In this document: piece by piece, positions 17,565 to 26,045 of the stretch
How positions within the stretch are numbered: the first letter of the stretch is position 1
Layout: each line of letters begins with the position of its first letter
Assembly: GCA_900316125.1 (NCBI GenBank)
Contig: ONBO01000001.1
Span: forward strand, 25,138-89,137
Length of the DNA stretch: 64,000 nucleotides
DNA from: an uncultured Bacteroidales bacterium
GTDB taxonomy: Bacteria; Bacteroidota; Bacteroidia; Bacteroidales; Paludibacteraceae
Reading direction: 5' to 3'
The notes under the pieces: generated by a model
What the model saw: the letters and a program-made list of their open reading frames with translations, nothing else
The model's database searches: none
What the model was told of the DNA's origin: nothing
Translations under genes and position numbers: made by a program

Positions 17565-20500
17565 TTAAGGTACGCAGTTTTCTGTATCCGCTATCACTGT
17601 TATAACAGCAGTGGCTGTACAGCCCGCGCTTGTGGTGGCGATAAGGCGGTATGGTGAACCTGCGGTATTTGCCTTTAAGGTTATTGAATTTGGTGTGCTG
17701 TCGTACGTGTAGGCGTCCGCGCCCTCACCAGAGAGCACCCATTTGTCTATCTCTGTATTTGTTGATGTTATTGTTATCGCCTGATACTGCCTTACGGTAG
17801 GCGTGCCAGGGAGTAGACGTGGTGTAATATTTACAACTAATACTATGCCACCGTCCTCTACATTCATTTCTGTAGGGCACTGAGATGGGTCAACACCATA
17901 ATACGCCGTGCATGTATATACACCTGATGAGGTCACAGGGAATGTCAATGCGCTGCCTGTACCTTCCACAGGAACTCCATAGTTGGCATCGTCTTTCTTT
18001 AACTGATATGAGTAACCACTCTCGGAGCCTGTCAGGCGGAGCGAGCCACCAGTACCTGTTGATGAACCGTCGCCCTTACCGCATAGTGCTGTCGCACCCT
18101 CATTGGTAAGTGTGAACACTTTCGGTCCATTAGCTGTAAATGTAAATGTTACAGTTGCAGAATTCTTAGCATTATAGTTAGTATCGGCGTCACGTTTGGC
18201 TTGAAGTATCACTGTACCAGCGCCACTTACAGTTAGAGTGCTACCGCGGATTTCTCTCTTATCTGCTGCTACTGTTCCACCAGTTATTGTAAACGAATAT
18301 GCACCCGTGCCATCACCACCGCTCGCTTCAAGTGGTATGTCCGTGCCCAATGTGCTTACGCAGTAACTTGTAGTTTCGTTATCTATGGTTACTGGAGTAG
18401 GCTGGTCTATTTGGTTGATGGTTAGTGTCCCTATGCTCAAACCCTCTTCAGCGCAATAATACGGAGATGTTGAACTTTTATCCACATCTATTGTAATTGC
18501 GTATGTACCAGCATTGGTTGGCGCGGTAGTTGATCCTGCGTATTTTATGGTGATTGCACCGTTTCCTGCACCAGATTTTTCGGCTACGGTTACAGTCTTT
18601 GGATTACCATCGTAATCTTGTGTGTTACCAGAAAGGTTAAAGTCTGATGCTTGGTATTTTCTATTGACGGTAATATCTGCGGCGGTAACAGTAGTAGCCG
18701 AAGGACATACGCCGTTTGTAACTACAGCTTTATAGTATTTAGTTCCTACTTCGTTAATAGGAGCTTTATACGTTGAGTTTGTAGCACCGCTAATGGCAGT
18801 TGAAGAACTTGGAGTAAAATCGCTTGTATTCCCTACATGCCACTGAATAGTACCCGTATAAGAACCTAGAGTAAGTGTTTTTGTGGCCCCTAAACATTGT
18901 TCTGCGCTACCTCCTGATATGGTTCCTGCAACGGAGGTGGCATCAATAGTATACTTGCCAGAAGCATTACTGGTCACGCTATTTGAAGTACAAATTCCAC
19001 TGTTTGTGACTACACATTTGTAATACAATTCGCCTGCTGTGGCAGTTGACGGAGTATAAGTGGCTGTGGTACCACCCGAGCCAGCAGATACGTTGGTGTA
19101 TGTGCCTCCACTTGTAGCACATTGTTTCCACTGGTAAGTATATGCACCTACACCACCCGTAGCCTCTACTGTTAAAGTTGCTGGAGAAGCATCATTTATA
19201 CAGTATTCTCTATCTGTATCGGATGGTTGTGTTGAAACAGTAGGATTTGAGCAAGCTGTAGTGGTAAAGGATTCAACTGAGCCATAATATTCTACGCCAC
19301 CTGAAACCACAAACGCCTTGTAGTAATAAGTTGTGCCTGGCGTTAGATTTTTTATAGTTTTAGCAAGACGTCCTGCGGTTTGTGAACCATTATACACTTT
19401 CGTTGCAGGAGACGAAGTCGTTCCATAATAGAATCCACTTTCAGATGTGCTTATTGATGCGTATTCTGAAGTTTTTGGATATGTTCCCCATAATTTTGCT
19501 TGTGTCCATGTTATATTGTCAGGTTCATCCGTTGTTGGCACAGGGACCTTGTTAAGGGTAAAAGTGTAATATGGAGCCTTTGGGGTCCCTGTTGCTCCAT
19601 GATAAGAAATTGTAAGTTTCAACTTATCACCACTGCTCACTGCAAATGTATTTCTCAAATTATGGTTGGCGGTGTTAGTAACTCTGTATATGTTGGTATA
19701 TGTACTTGGATCAGCAGGACAATATGCTGGTAAAATATAATTTGGAAGACTCATATTTGTCACAGATTGTACCGTGAACTCTCCACCTGTCACACTTTCT
19801 GAGCCTGCCACGAAGTCTGATGGTGCAGTCCATTCGTATGTGTAAACAGATGATGTGCCACTGCCAGTCTTTGTCATGGTTTGTGTAGATGTGTTCACTG
19901 TCCACGAATCAGTTGATTTAATCAACGGTCCTGCTACATACAGAGTTCCCGGAGAAACATTCACCGTAAAGGTACCAGTTTCGTCTGTACTACCGCATCC
20001 GGCACCTCCTGTTACAGTGTACTGACCTTCACGCCTGAAGTTTATGTTTGAGCTGGTGCTACCAGTGGCGTTCGTAATTGTATTTGCACCCGTAAAAGGT
20101 GTAGGACTTACAGAAAAAGACCAATAGTCTCCCGCACCACTTGGAGAAACAGTCATTGAGTAGGTTGTATTACTTGTAATCGCTTCTGAATCTCCAGTAT
20201 TTAGGGTAAGTGAGCTTGCTCCTCCTGTTGTAACACTTGTGACACTTGACTTTGTTGTAAATGATTTATAGTTTGTACTATAACTGGTTTCAGTTGCGTT
20301 TGTGGCGTATGATTTGTAGTAATAAGTTGTACCTGAACTAAGCGTCCCACTTGGTACCGTTACCGTATAAGGATCTGTTGAATCTGGTGTCGCATGATTA
20401 ACCGTTGTAACAAGATAAGCATCTGTACAGGCACTGTTACTATAAACCTTGACACCGCGGTAAGTAAGAGATAGTGTTTCACAGGAAGCATCTTGTCCCT

Positions 20501-22211
20501 TATTAGTGACTTGGCCTCCAAGGGTTGCACTTGAACAGGTAATATTTGTGGCGTTAGGCGGGGTAGCACTTAATGTAGGTTTAGTTGCCGTACATTTAGT
20601 CTTAAATGATTTATTAGCTCCGTATAATGTAGAGCCTCCTGATTTAACGTATGCTCTATAATAGTATGTTGTACCCTCTGAAAGACCAGTTGCACTATGT
20701 GAAATGCTTCCACTACCGCTTGTGTTATCTTTATGCTCTGAGGTTGGATTAGACGATGTGCCATAACATATACCTTTTTCTGTTATTGAACAATAACCAG
20801 ATGTAGTTGGATATGTACCAGTGAGTGTAGCTGTAGTTGTTCCTTTGGCAGACGGAGTGTTTGCTGTAGTTGGAGTTGGGTTGGTACAAGAAGAGTTAAC
20901 TGTAAATGACGTACCTGAACTTTCCTTTTCATATCCACTGCTTATGCTGCTTGCCGGGGTGCTACTTCCGTCTATTGCAAAGGTTATTTTTACTTTTGCA
21001 GTTCCAGATCCTAAATAAGTGTCACCGGTAGTCCAACTGTGCGGGTTATCTATTGTCTGTCCAGAAGAATAAGACCCCTTGCTAAAAGTGTAAGTGTATA
21101 AAGGATTGACCAACGTTCTGGCTTTTGAAGTCCCACTAATTGTTGTAGTTATAGTTTGTGTACTTTCATAGAATTTTACAGTTTCTCCAGATGTACAACT
21201 GGATATTGTAGATGAGCCAGCATTATCCTTCATAGTCAATGTTGGAGTACTGACAATGTTATTTGATGTGGTGAAGTTGAATTTCTTACCTGCACCGTCC
21301 CATGTACTGTCGTCTATATAGATACCATTATTAGATGACAAATCACTGGCGCTAAGTCCAGTGGACTTATTCCATCTACCATCACTAGCATTTCCGCGTT
21401 GAAATTTTATTTCAGACTTATTAAGGGCGGCATCAGCTGCAGTGAATCTATACACCCAAAGTGAGTTTTTAACTGTGTTATCAGCTTGGGCCACCTTTGT
21501 CATTGCACGTGTGATAGTATTGTCACCTGGGTTTAAGTTGACATACATCAACTCCCCTGTTTCCTGTCCCCATCCACCATTGCTATGTCTTATATCCAAC
21601 CAGATGACATCTCCTTCTGCAAAAGTGGCAGCAGGCTCTGGAACCGTGAATTTAATTTTATAATTATTACCGTCATTGTTATGATAAGCATCATTATTAT
21701 ACCACGGGCTTCTGGCGTAGAATTCTATCGTATGTTCCCCTGGTGTTAGGTTATCTGTATTAATATCAAAATCTGAACCAGAATCAGTCTCGTATCTATA
21801 CCAATTATTACTACACCAGTTATTGTAATCACCTTTTTTACTCATATTTTTTTTATTATTATTTCCATTGTCTGTTTTCCATGAAACATAACCATTACTT
21901 CGTTCGTCAGTATAATCGAGCCAAATATATCCCCTCAAATAAATATGTCCAGTAACCTCGCCTAAATTAGTCGTACCATTAGAACTAACCCACGATGTTT
22001 GATCTGTGTTACACGGATTATTACCTGGGTTTGTACAAGTACTAGACCACCTTGATACATTATAAAAGTGCTCTGATTTGTTATAATAAACTCGTATTGA
22101 GAATAAAGATTGAGTCTCCGCCCACACCCCCTGGCTCACGCCAAGCAGAGCCGCCAGTAGTACCAGCCACTGAAGTTTATGTTTTAAAGTAGTTAAATGT
22201 GTAATCTTCAT
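17565..22211 (-). CDS. A1: large exported Ig/MBG-repeat protein with C-terminal cysteine
   Basis: The 1548-residue protein opens with a signal peptide (MKITHLTTLKHKLQWLVLLA..., cleavage near GVWA) that is nearly identical in A2 and the hybrid at 39031. The mature part has a Trp/Asn/Tyr-rich N-terminal domain. FN3-like modules with TYYYKAFVVSGG patterns lie near residues 470, 640 and 960. A conserved TLYVAGPL module lies near 755. An Ig-like module (YTYQWKQCATSGGTY) spans about 1005-1085. An MBG-type domain (DYDGNPKTVTV ... TTAPTNAGTYAITIDV) spans about 1185-1265. It ends VITVIADTENCVP, so a cysteine sits two residues from the end in place of a T9SS tail. First gene of operon 1. A surface structural or adhesive role is inferred. 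Confidence 0.88.
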   Translation of the reverse strand: MKITHLTTLKHKLQWLVLLAALLGVSQGVWAETQSLFSIRVYYNKSEHFYNVSRWSSTCTNPGNNPCNTDQTSWVSSNGTTNLGEVTGHIYLRGYIWLDYTDERSNGYVSWKTDNGNNNKKNMSKKGDYNNWCSNNWYRYETDSGSDFDINTDNLTPGEHTIEFYARSPWYNNDAYHNNDGNNYKIKFTVPEPAATFAEGDVIWLDIRHSNGGWGQETGELMYVNLNPGDNTITRAMTKVAQADNTVKNSLWVYRFTAADAALNKSEIKFQRGNASDGRWNKSTGLSASDLSSNNGIYIDDSTWDGAGKKFNFTTSNNIVSTPTLTMKDNAGSSTISSCTSGETVKFYESTQTITTTISGTSKARTLVNPLYTYTFSKGSYSSGQTIDNPHSWTTGDTYLGSGTAKVKITFAIDGSSTPASSISSGYEKESSGTSFTVNSSCTNPTPTTANTPSAKGTTTATLTGTYPTTSGYCSITEKGICYGTSSNPTSEHKDNTSGSGSISHSATGLSEGTTYYYRAYVKSGGSTLYGANKSFKTKCTATKPTLSATPPNATNITCSSATLGGQVTNKGQDASCETLSLTYRGVKVYSNSACTDAYLVTTVNHATPDSTDPYTVTVPSGTLSSGTTYYYKSYATNATETSYSTNYKSFTTKSSVTSVTTGGASSLTLNTGDSEAITSNTTYSMTVSPSGAGDYWSFSVSPTPFTGANTITNATGSTSSNINFRREGQYTVTGGAGCGSTDETGTFTVNVSPGTLYVAGPLIKSTDSWTVNTSTQTMTKTGSGTSSVYTYEWTAPSDFVAGSESVTGGEFTVQSVTNMSLPNYILPAYCPADPSTYTNIYRVTNTANHNLRNTFAVSSGDKLKLTISYHGATGTPKAPYYTFTLNKVPVPTTDEPDNITWTQAKLWGTYPKTSEYASISTSESGFYYGTTSSPATKVYNGSQTAGRLAKTIKNLTPGTTYYYKAFVVSGGVEYYGSVESFTTTACSNPTVSTQPSDTDREYCINDASPATLTVEATGGVGAYTYQWKQCATSGGTYTNVSAGSGGTTATYTPSTATAGELYYKCVVTNSGICTSNSVTSNASGKYTIDATSVAGTISGGSAEQCLGATKTLTLGSYTGTIQWHVGNTSDFTPSSSTAISGATNSTYKAPINEVGTKYYKAVVTNGVCPSATTVTAADITVNRKYQASDFNLSGNTQDYDGNPKTVTVAEKSGAGNGAITIKYAGSTTAPTNAGTYAITIDVDKSSTSPYYCAEEGLSIGTLTINQIDQPTPVTIDNETTSYCVSTLGTDIPLEASGGDGTGAYSFTITGGTVAADKREIRGSTLTVSGAGTVILQAKRDADTNYNAKNSATVTFTFTANGPKVFTLTNEGATALCGKGDGSSTGTGGSLRLTGSESGYSYQLKKDDANYGVPVEGTGSALTFPVTSSGVYTCTAYYGVDPSQCPTEMNVEDGGIVLVVNITPRLLPGTPTVRQYQAITITSTNTEIDKWVLSGEGADAYTYDSTPNSITLKANTAGSPYRLIATTSAGCTATAVITVIADTENCVP

Positions 22212-22525
22212 AGTATTTTAGGTTTTGATTTTATCTGTATTTATTTAGGTGTATTGTTTATTCGCTCTGTTTTGCTTGTTAAAATCTGTTATGTCGATAT
22301 TTGCTCTTAATGGCTGATTAGCAACTTGTTTATCAGTTAATTAAGTATTAATTGTTAACGCTATTTAACGTATTTATTTGATTTTGCTTAACGCGCCGAC
22401 TTTTCTTAGGATTTTTTGTACGATATTATACTTTTAATCTCAGCCGTCGCAATCCTGCGTACAGGCATGTGTGAGCGGGGGTGAGCATCGTAGTTTGTGA
22501 GATTTTTCGCTTCGCTCAAAATGAC
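22119..22525 (-). repeat. Left arm of a long inverted repeat (operon leader plus signal-peptide codons)
   Basis: Read on the minus strand this segment runs from a REP-like core, through GATGCTCACC...CGCTCACACATGCC and the leader, into the first 31 codons of A1. It matches 27303-27731 on the plus strand with high identity. The arms enclose about 4.8 kb of defence and toxin genes. Confidence 0.85.
22355..22371 (-). promoter_or_regulatory. Direct heptamer pair in the operon 1 leader
   Basis: On the minus strand ACGTTAA and GCGTTAA start ten bases apart. The equivalent site before A2 at 27479-27495 keeps both copies. One helical turn of spacing suits a dimeric regulator, but no regulator is known. 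Confidence 0.35.
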
Positions 22526-23007
22526 GTTCGCGAAACTCGCTCCATTCAGGATGACGCACGTGAGGGCTGCTACGTAAGGATTTGTATCGCTCCACTCTGC
22601 ATTATCGCGGATTGAGAAATATCGGGCGTTTAAACTAATCAAAGAACGTCTTGCGCTTGGCCTTGGCTTAGGGGTGACGGAGAGTTATGTTAAAGATTGT
22701 TAAAAATGAATTATCCTCAACATTTTTGTGGCTGCAACTGCAACAAAGCTCCGAATTTTAAGATTTGCGAGAAATGATAAAATTATTTCAATAGCCTAAG
22801 TTTCAAGGTTTTACACACTTTTCCCACTCAATCTGTTTATTTTCATGGTGCAAGATACAAATAATTTTGATTAGTTGTACACTTTTGTAGAAATTGTGTA
22901 GACATTTTTGTTTTTAGCGTCTGAGGGCTTGTGACTGCGGGAATCCCTGTTTTGGTTTACATGATGACTGGCTGGGGTTACACACATCGGGGTGGGAGAA
23001 GATTTAT
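22526..23007. other. Gene-free stretch between operon 1 leader and the ART pair
   Basis: It holds the rest of a REP-like unit to 22556, then AT-rich sequence with no convincing frame. A segment at about 22962-22988 (GATGACTGGCTGGGGTTACA) recurs at 25062-25086, close to the broken toxin gene, and may mark past recombination. No terminator or RNA gene was recognised. Confidence 0.5.
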
Positions 23008-23038
23008 TTTGAGGTGTGGGGATTTTTCATTACCTTTG
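23008..23038 (+). promoter_or_regulatory. Promoter of the ART-like toxin pair
   Basis: TTTG at 23008-23011, 19 bases, then TACCTTTG at 23031-23038: a perfect match to the Bacteroidetes consensus. It lies 46 bases before the 58-residue gene. Confidence 0.8.
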
Positions 23039-23084
23039 CGTCAAGTAAAGTGCCGAAAAATTTATTAACTAACAAAAATTTATC

Positions 23085-23261
23085 ATGAGAAAGAAAAGAA
23101 GTTTCTCTGAATGGCTTTTGTATAAGATGCAGAAGTCTCGTGAGCAAAAGAGAACTCCGGAGGAGTCTTTTGCAGAGTTAGTAAACGCCGGCATTTTAAA
23201 CCCTGACGGCTCGTACAATGAACACTACAAAGGTTTGGAAGCCATGTTTGGGGTAAGATAA
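23085..23261 (+). CDS. 58-residue partner of the ART-like protein, possible antitoxin
   Basis: An ATG frame of 58 residues (MRKKRSFSEWLLYKMQKSRE...EAMFGVR) lies behind a perfect promoter. It is strongly basic at the N-terminus and has ELVNAGILNPDGSYNEHYKG near the end, a form seen in small partner proteins. Its TAA shares one base with the ATG of the next gene (TAATG), showing tight coupling. The antitoxin role is inferred from size, order and coupling. Confidence 0.7.
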   Translation: MRKKRSFSEWLLYKMQKSREQKRTPEESFAELVNAGILNPDGSYNEHYKGLEAMFGVR

Positions 23262-23839
23262 TGACGCTTTATGATAACCGTGGCACGTTGTGGATAGGTT
23301 TCCACGGGTGCGACAGGAGTGTGAGGGACGGTTTGCTCCTCAATCCGTTTGATGTGCGTGTTAGCCGTGAGTCTTATGACTGGCTTGGTTCCGGATTCTA
23401 TATCTGGGAGGGCAATTACCAGAGAGCATTACAATGGGCATTGGATAAACAGAAAAGGTGTGATTACCCTTTTGAACCTGTTGTGGTTGGTGTTGTATAC
23501 GAACTGAGCAACTGTCTTGACTTGACTGACTCTGCCTGTATAAAATCAATATCAAACGCTTATCAAGATCTTAAAGAGTTATTTGGAGGTAGCGCAAACC
23601 TTCCTACTAATAGGCCGACTAAAAACAGTCTGCAGGAGGATATGATTCTGCGTGACCTTGATTGCGCTGTTATAAACTATCTGTGTTACAAAGTCGATAA
23701 TCAGATTGACACTGCCCGCGGTGTCTTCATCGAGGGCGGCCCTGTTTACGAGGGCGGCAAGATTTACGAGAAGACCCACATCCAGATATGCATCAAGAAC
23801 CTTGACTGCATCAAGGGCTTTTTCATGCCAAAGGTGTGA
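23261..23839 (+). CDS. ADP-ribosyltransferase-like protein, probable toxin
   Basis: The 192-residue protein has motifs arranged like a DUF3990/ART-type fold: WIGFHGCD near residue 12 (strand with a possible NAD-contact His-Gly), YDWLGSGFYIWE near 40-51, NYQRALQWA after it, and a late acidic segment with RGVFIEGGPVYEGGKIYEKTH that could hold the catalytic Glu. Proteins of this layout are usually annotated hypothetical in Bacteroidetes. NAD-dependent modification of a cell target is an inference. It starts inside the stop codon of the 58-residue gene. Confidence 0.6.
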   Translation: MTLYDNRGTLWIGFHGCDRSVRDGLLLNPFDVRVSRESYDWLGSGFYIWEGNYQRALQWALDKQKRCDYPFEPVVVGVVYELSNCLDLTDSACIKSISNAYQDLKELFGGSANLPTNRPTKNSLQEDMILRDLDCAVINYLCYKVDNQIDTARGVFIEGGPVYEGGKIYEKTHIQICIKNLDCIKGFFMPKV

Positions 23840-23957
23840 CGCCTTCTTTTTTGGTGCAAGATACTCTGACCTTCACTAAAAAAGGTTGACACATTTGAGG
23901 AGGTTAAACTGATTCTCTTTACACAATCACTGACTAAGTTTACAGCTTTTTAGGAAT

Positions 23958-24854
23958 CTATTGCCACAATGACTCCTGCTCCCAGTTCTGCGGAAAACCA
24001 AGTACACCCGCATGGACACTTGGGAACTTAGAGAAGAGTTGCTGCAAGTCTTGTGTTAGCGTATTTTGAGGGTCAATGATGTTCAGCCAATAACGAATGA
24101 TGGTCAACACGAAATAAACGCGCTGCGTACCTGTTGCAGGCTGTGAAATGAATGTACCACGAGGATGACGTGGCATCAATGGACGAACGCCAAGCGTACG
24201 GTTCCATAGGCGCGCATGATGAGCACATATATTTCGTACATAGACCAGAGTGTGAAGCCACGAAGCAAACACTGTATCGCTTACACCGAACGCAGCGGCT
24301 ACGTCACGCTTGGGAATACCAGGCTTCAGGTTCTGATAAAGGATGGATATTGTGCCAAATGATGTTACTTCAAGCGTTATCCAACTTGGCGGCAAGGGAT
24401 CACTATATTTTCGTTTGAAGGCACGAACGAACTGTTCGTCACTACGATGATATTCATCAGTGATACTTTGAAGTGTCTTTTCGTGTTGAGCAGTGTTAGT
24501 GAATAGCGAAGTGTCCGAGAACCACGTACCGCCCTTAGCAATCGACATCACATATGCCATCTGCGTACGCACTGCCACCTCTATCCGTCCAATATTTCTA
24601 AATACAAGTTCTCGCAAACGACTGTCGAACTCATAGAGGTTGACAGCCTGCTCAAATGTTGCACCCGGTTTGAATGTGTGGTTCACCCGATCAGCCAACA
24701 GTGGATACCAGTAACCACTCGTACGATAGTAGCTTACACGGTGCAGCCATATCTCTGCAGCCGACTCGTCTGCGAAGGTCATACCACGTTGTTTCAGTAT
24801 ACCAATCTGGCAGGCAAAATTCTGAATTTGCTTTGGATAGGGGATCTTGGGCAT
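23958..24854 (-). CDS. Abi_2-family (AbiD/AbiF-like) HEPN protein
   Basis: The 298-residue protein matches the Abi_2 family of phage abortive-infection proteins: WLHRVSYYRTSGYWYPL near residue 36, YEFDSRLRELVFRNIGRIEVAVRT near 74-97, and the HEPN RNase motif R207-NICA-H212 (R-x4-H) in YVRNICAHHARLWNR. These proteins are thought to cleave RNA on phage infection. A promoter and a short terminator-like hairpin RNA lie directly upstream (24868-24955), so expression may be attenuated or the RNA may act with the protein. A second family member lies at 26046, but the two share only the core motifs. Confidence 0.85.
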   Translation of the reverse strand: MPKIPYPKQIQNFACQIGILKQRGMTFADESAAEIWLHRVSYYRTSGYWYPLLADRVNHTFKPGATFEQAVNLYEFDSRLRELVFRNIGRIEVAVRTQMAYVMSIAKGGTWFSDTSLFTNTAQHEKTLQSITDEYHRSDEQFVRAFKRKYSDPLPPSWITLEVTSFGTISILYQNLKPGIPKRDVAAAFGVSDTVFASWLHTLVYVRNICAHHARLWNRTLGVRPLMPRHPRGTFISQPATGTQRVYFVLTIIRYWLNIIDPQNTLTQDLQQLFSKFPSVHAGVLGFPQNWEQESLWQ

Positions 24855-24867
24855 AGTAAATCAAATA

Positions 24868-24918
24868 AAAAGGCTCACCCTGAGCGCGCTGATCTGACGA
24901 GAAGCGGGGTGAGCTTGT
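24868..24918 (-). ncRNA. Candidate small RNA or attenuator directly upstream of the Abi_2 gene
   Basis: Minus-strand transcription from the promoter at 24925-24955 would begin near 24918. Within about 50 bases the transcript forms a stem GCTCACCC (24907-24914) with GGGTGAGC (24873-24880), with a possible inner CGCT/AGCG stem, and then runs into CTTTTTATTTG, as in an intrinsic terminator. The Abi_2 ATG lies 13 bases further on. The element is either a discrete small RNA or a leader attenuator. Some AbiF-type HEPN proteins are reported to pair with an upstream structured RNA, which makes this worth testing. Confidence 0.5.
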
Positions 24919-24924
24919 TGAGTA

Positions 24925-24955
24925 CAAAGGAACGATTTATTTCTGAATCATCAAA
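24925..24955 (-). promoter_or_regulatory. Promoter of the small RNA/Abi_2 unit
   Basis: On the minus strand TTTG, 19 bases, then TTCCTTTG, one mismatch from TAnnTTTG. It fires into the hairpin and the Abi_2 gene. Confidence 0.6.
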
Positions 24956-25004
24956 GAAACAAATGAATTATTTACATATTTTAAGGAAATATTGGGTAAA
25001 TAAT

Positions 25005-25223
25005 CTATGCGCGGCATTTTCGGGCTAAAGCCCTCAGTATGATGTGATGGTTGACACGATGACTGGCTGGGTTTACACATCGCTGGGTTTGTTCGCTCCA
25101 AAAAGTAACGGCATTTTTGTCATTCCTAAACGTCTGTGCTATTGCCTGGTTCAATTTATTGCTACTCAACCTTTCCACCACAAGGGAATCCAGCACATCT
25201 CGTTGATATTGTGTTATTTTCAT
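25005..25223 (-). pseudogene. Truncated toxin-like gene after the Panacea antitoxin
   Basis: A 72-codon frame starts six bases after the Panacea gene. Its first ~38 residues (MKITQYQRDVLDSLVVERLS, then NQAIAQTFRNDKNA) look like the N-terminus of the acetyltransferase-like proteins found next to Panacea-type antitoxins. The remaining residues look unrelated and out of frame, and the frame ends within REP-poor AT-rich DNA. The break lies by GATGACTGGCTGGGTTTACA, which also occurs at 22962. I read it as a decayed toxin; the family assignment is from memory of the N-terminal pattern and is moderate. Confidence 0.5.
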
Positions 25224-25229
25224 AGCAAA

Positions 25230-25694
25230 TTATTTTACCAGCTCCTTTACAAGTCGTTTAACTTTGATACGATAGGCGTCCTTCTCAATATCTTGAATGG
25301 AGATTTGATTCTTGCCATTCTGAGATGGGGATAGATTCTTCCTGGCGTTAATCCATGAGACTTCTCCATGTGTAAGCCGGCTTAGACTCCTTGCGTCTTT
25401 GACAGCGTATGTCTTAAAAACATAATCAAACAATTCATTATATTTCTTTTCAAGAGATATATCCGTATTCTCATTTAGAATATTTGATGCATACATCTCT
25501 CTAACTACCGGAATCACCGGACCATATCTCCATGCCTCAAATCTATCTTCAAAAGGCGGCTCTCCAAAACGAATAATAGATTCTCGTTGCATAAAATAAA
25601 GCAGCTTGTGCAACTTCATCTCAGAAATGCATTCACCAAACTCAGCTTTGTAACGTTGGCAGATGTAAGATGCTATTTTATATAATGACTCCAT
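25230..25694 (-). CDS. Panacea-domain (DUF4065) antitoxin
   Basis: From the ATG at 25694 the protein has 154 residues (MESLYKIASYICQRYKAEFG); a start 12 codons upstream adds residues without family character. The Panacea signature is clear: KLHKLLYFMQRESIIRFGEPPFEDRFEAWRYGPVIPVVREMY in the first half and LSRLTHGEVSWINAR later. Panacea is an antitoxin domain that neutralises diverse toxins, sometimes with ClpXP-adaptor-like behaviour as in SocA. The toxin gene downstream is broken, so this may be an orphan antitoxin. Confidence 0.85.
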   Translation of the reverse strand: MESLYKIASYICQRYKAEFGECISEMKLHKLLYFMQRESIIRFGEPPFEDRFEAWRYGPVIPVVREMYASNILNENTDISLEKKYNELFDYVFKTYAVKDARSLSRLTHGEVSWINARKNLSPSQNGKNQISIQDIEKDAYRIKVKRLVKELVK

Positions 25695-26045
25695 AGTTGA
25701 TACACGCCGGGACGTATTTTTGAATCCCATTAGACCCTGACGAATGTCAAACTAGTGGGTTTGGTTTATTTTTTACACCACCTTCCAGGCGTCAATGTTC
25801 CTTTGCTTTGTGGAGACGTTTATGCCCACTTTTCTATCTGGGTCTTGGATTGTCTATGCCATACGTCTTCTGTTTCAAGCGCATCAATAAAGCAGTGGCT
25901 CATACGACTAAGGTATGAGCCACATTTGGTCTTTTTATAGTGTTAGTGGCACGACAAAGGAAACCACTGGCACTTTTTGTAGACTGCAAAATTAAGACTT
26001 TTTATTAAAACCACCAAATTATTAGAGATTTTATCACGTTATTCT
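25695..26045. other. Gene-free stretch between Panacea and second Abi_2 gene
   Basis: It contains a perfect 11-pair inverted repeat (25895-25905 with 25913-25923, loop GACTAAG) followed by ATTTGGTCTTTTTA, and a weaker AGTGG/CCACT repeat with a T-run after it. These could terminate rightward transcription, although no rightward gene is visible. Short minus-strand fragments such as VSTKQRNIDAWKVV near 25780-25830 may be remains of a lost gene. Confidence 0.45.
25895..25936 (+). terminator. Hairpin with following T-run
   Basis: GTGGCTCATAC pairs perfectly with GTATGAGCCAC across a seven-base loop, and TCTTTTTA follows. The stem and T-run suit an intrinsic terminator on the plus strand. The gene it would serve is not evident. 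Confidence 0.45.

Noticed and set aside
22406..22642. Minus-strand frame with VILSEAKNL and RSHMPVRRIATAEIK
   Set aside because: It is translated REP and leader repeat. The matching plus-strand frame at 27220-27444 has the same ending because the DNA is duplicated, and neither has a convincing start or protein character.
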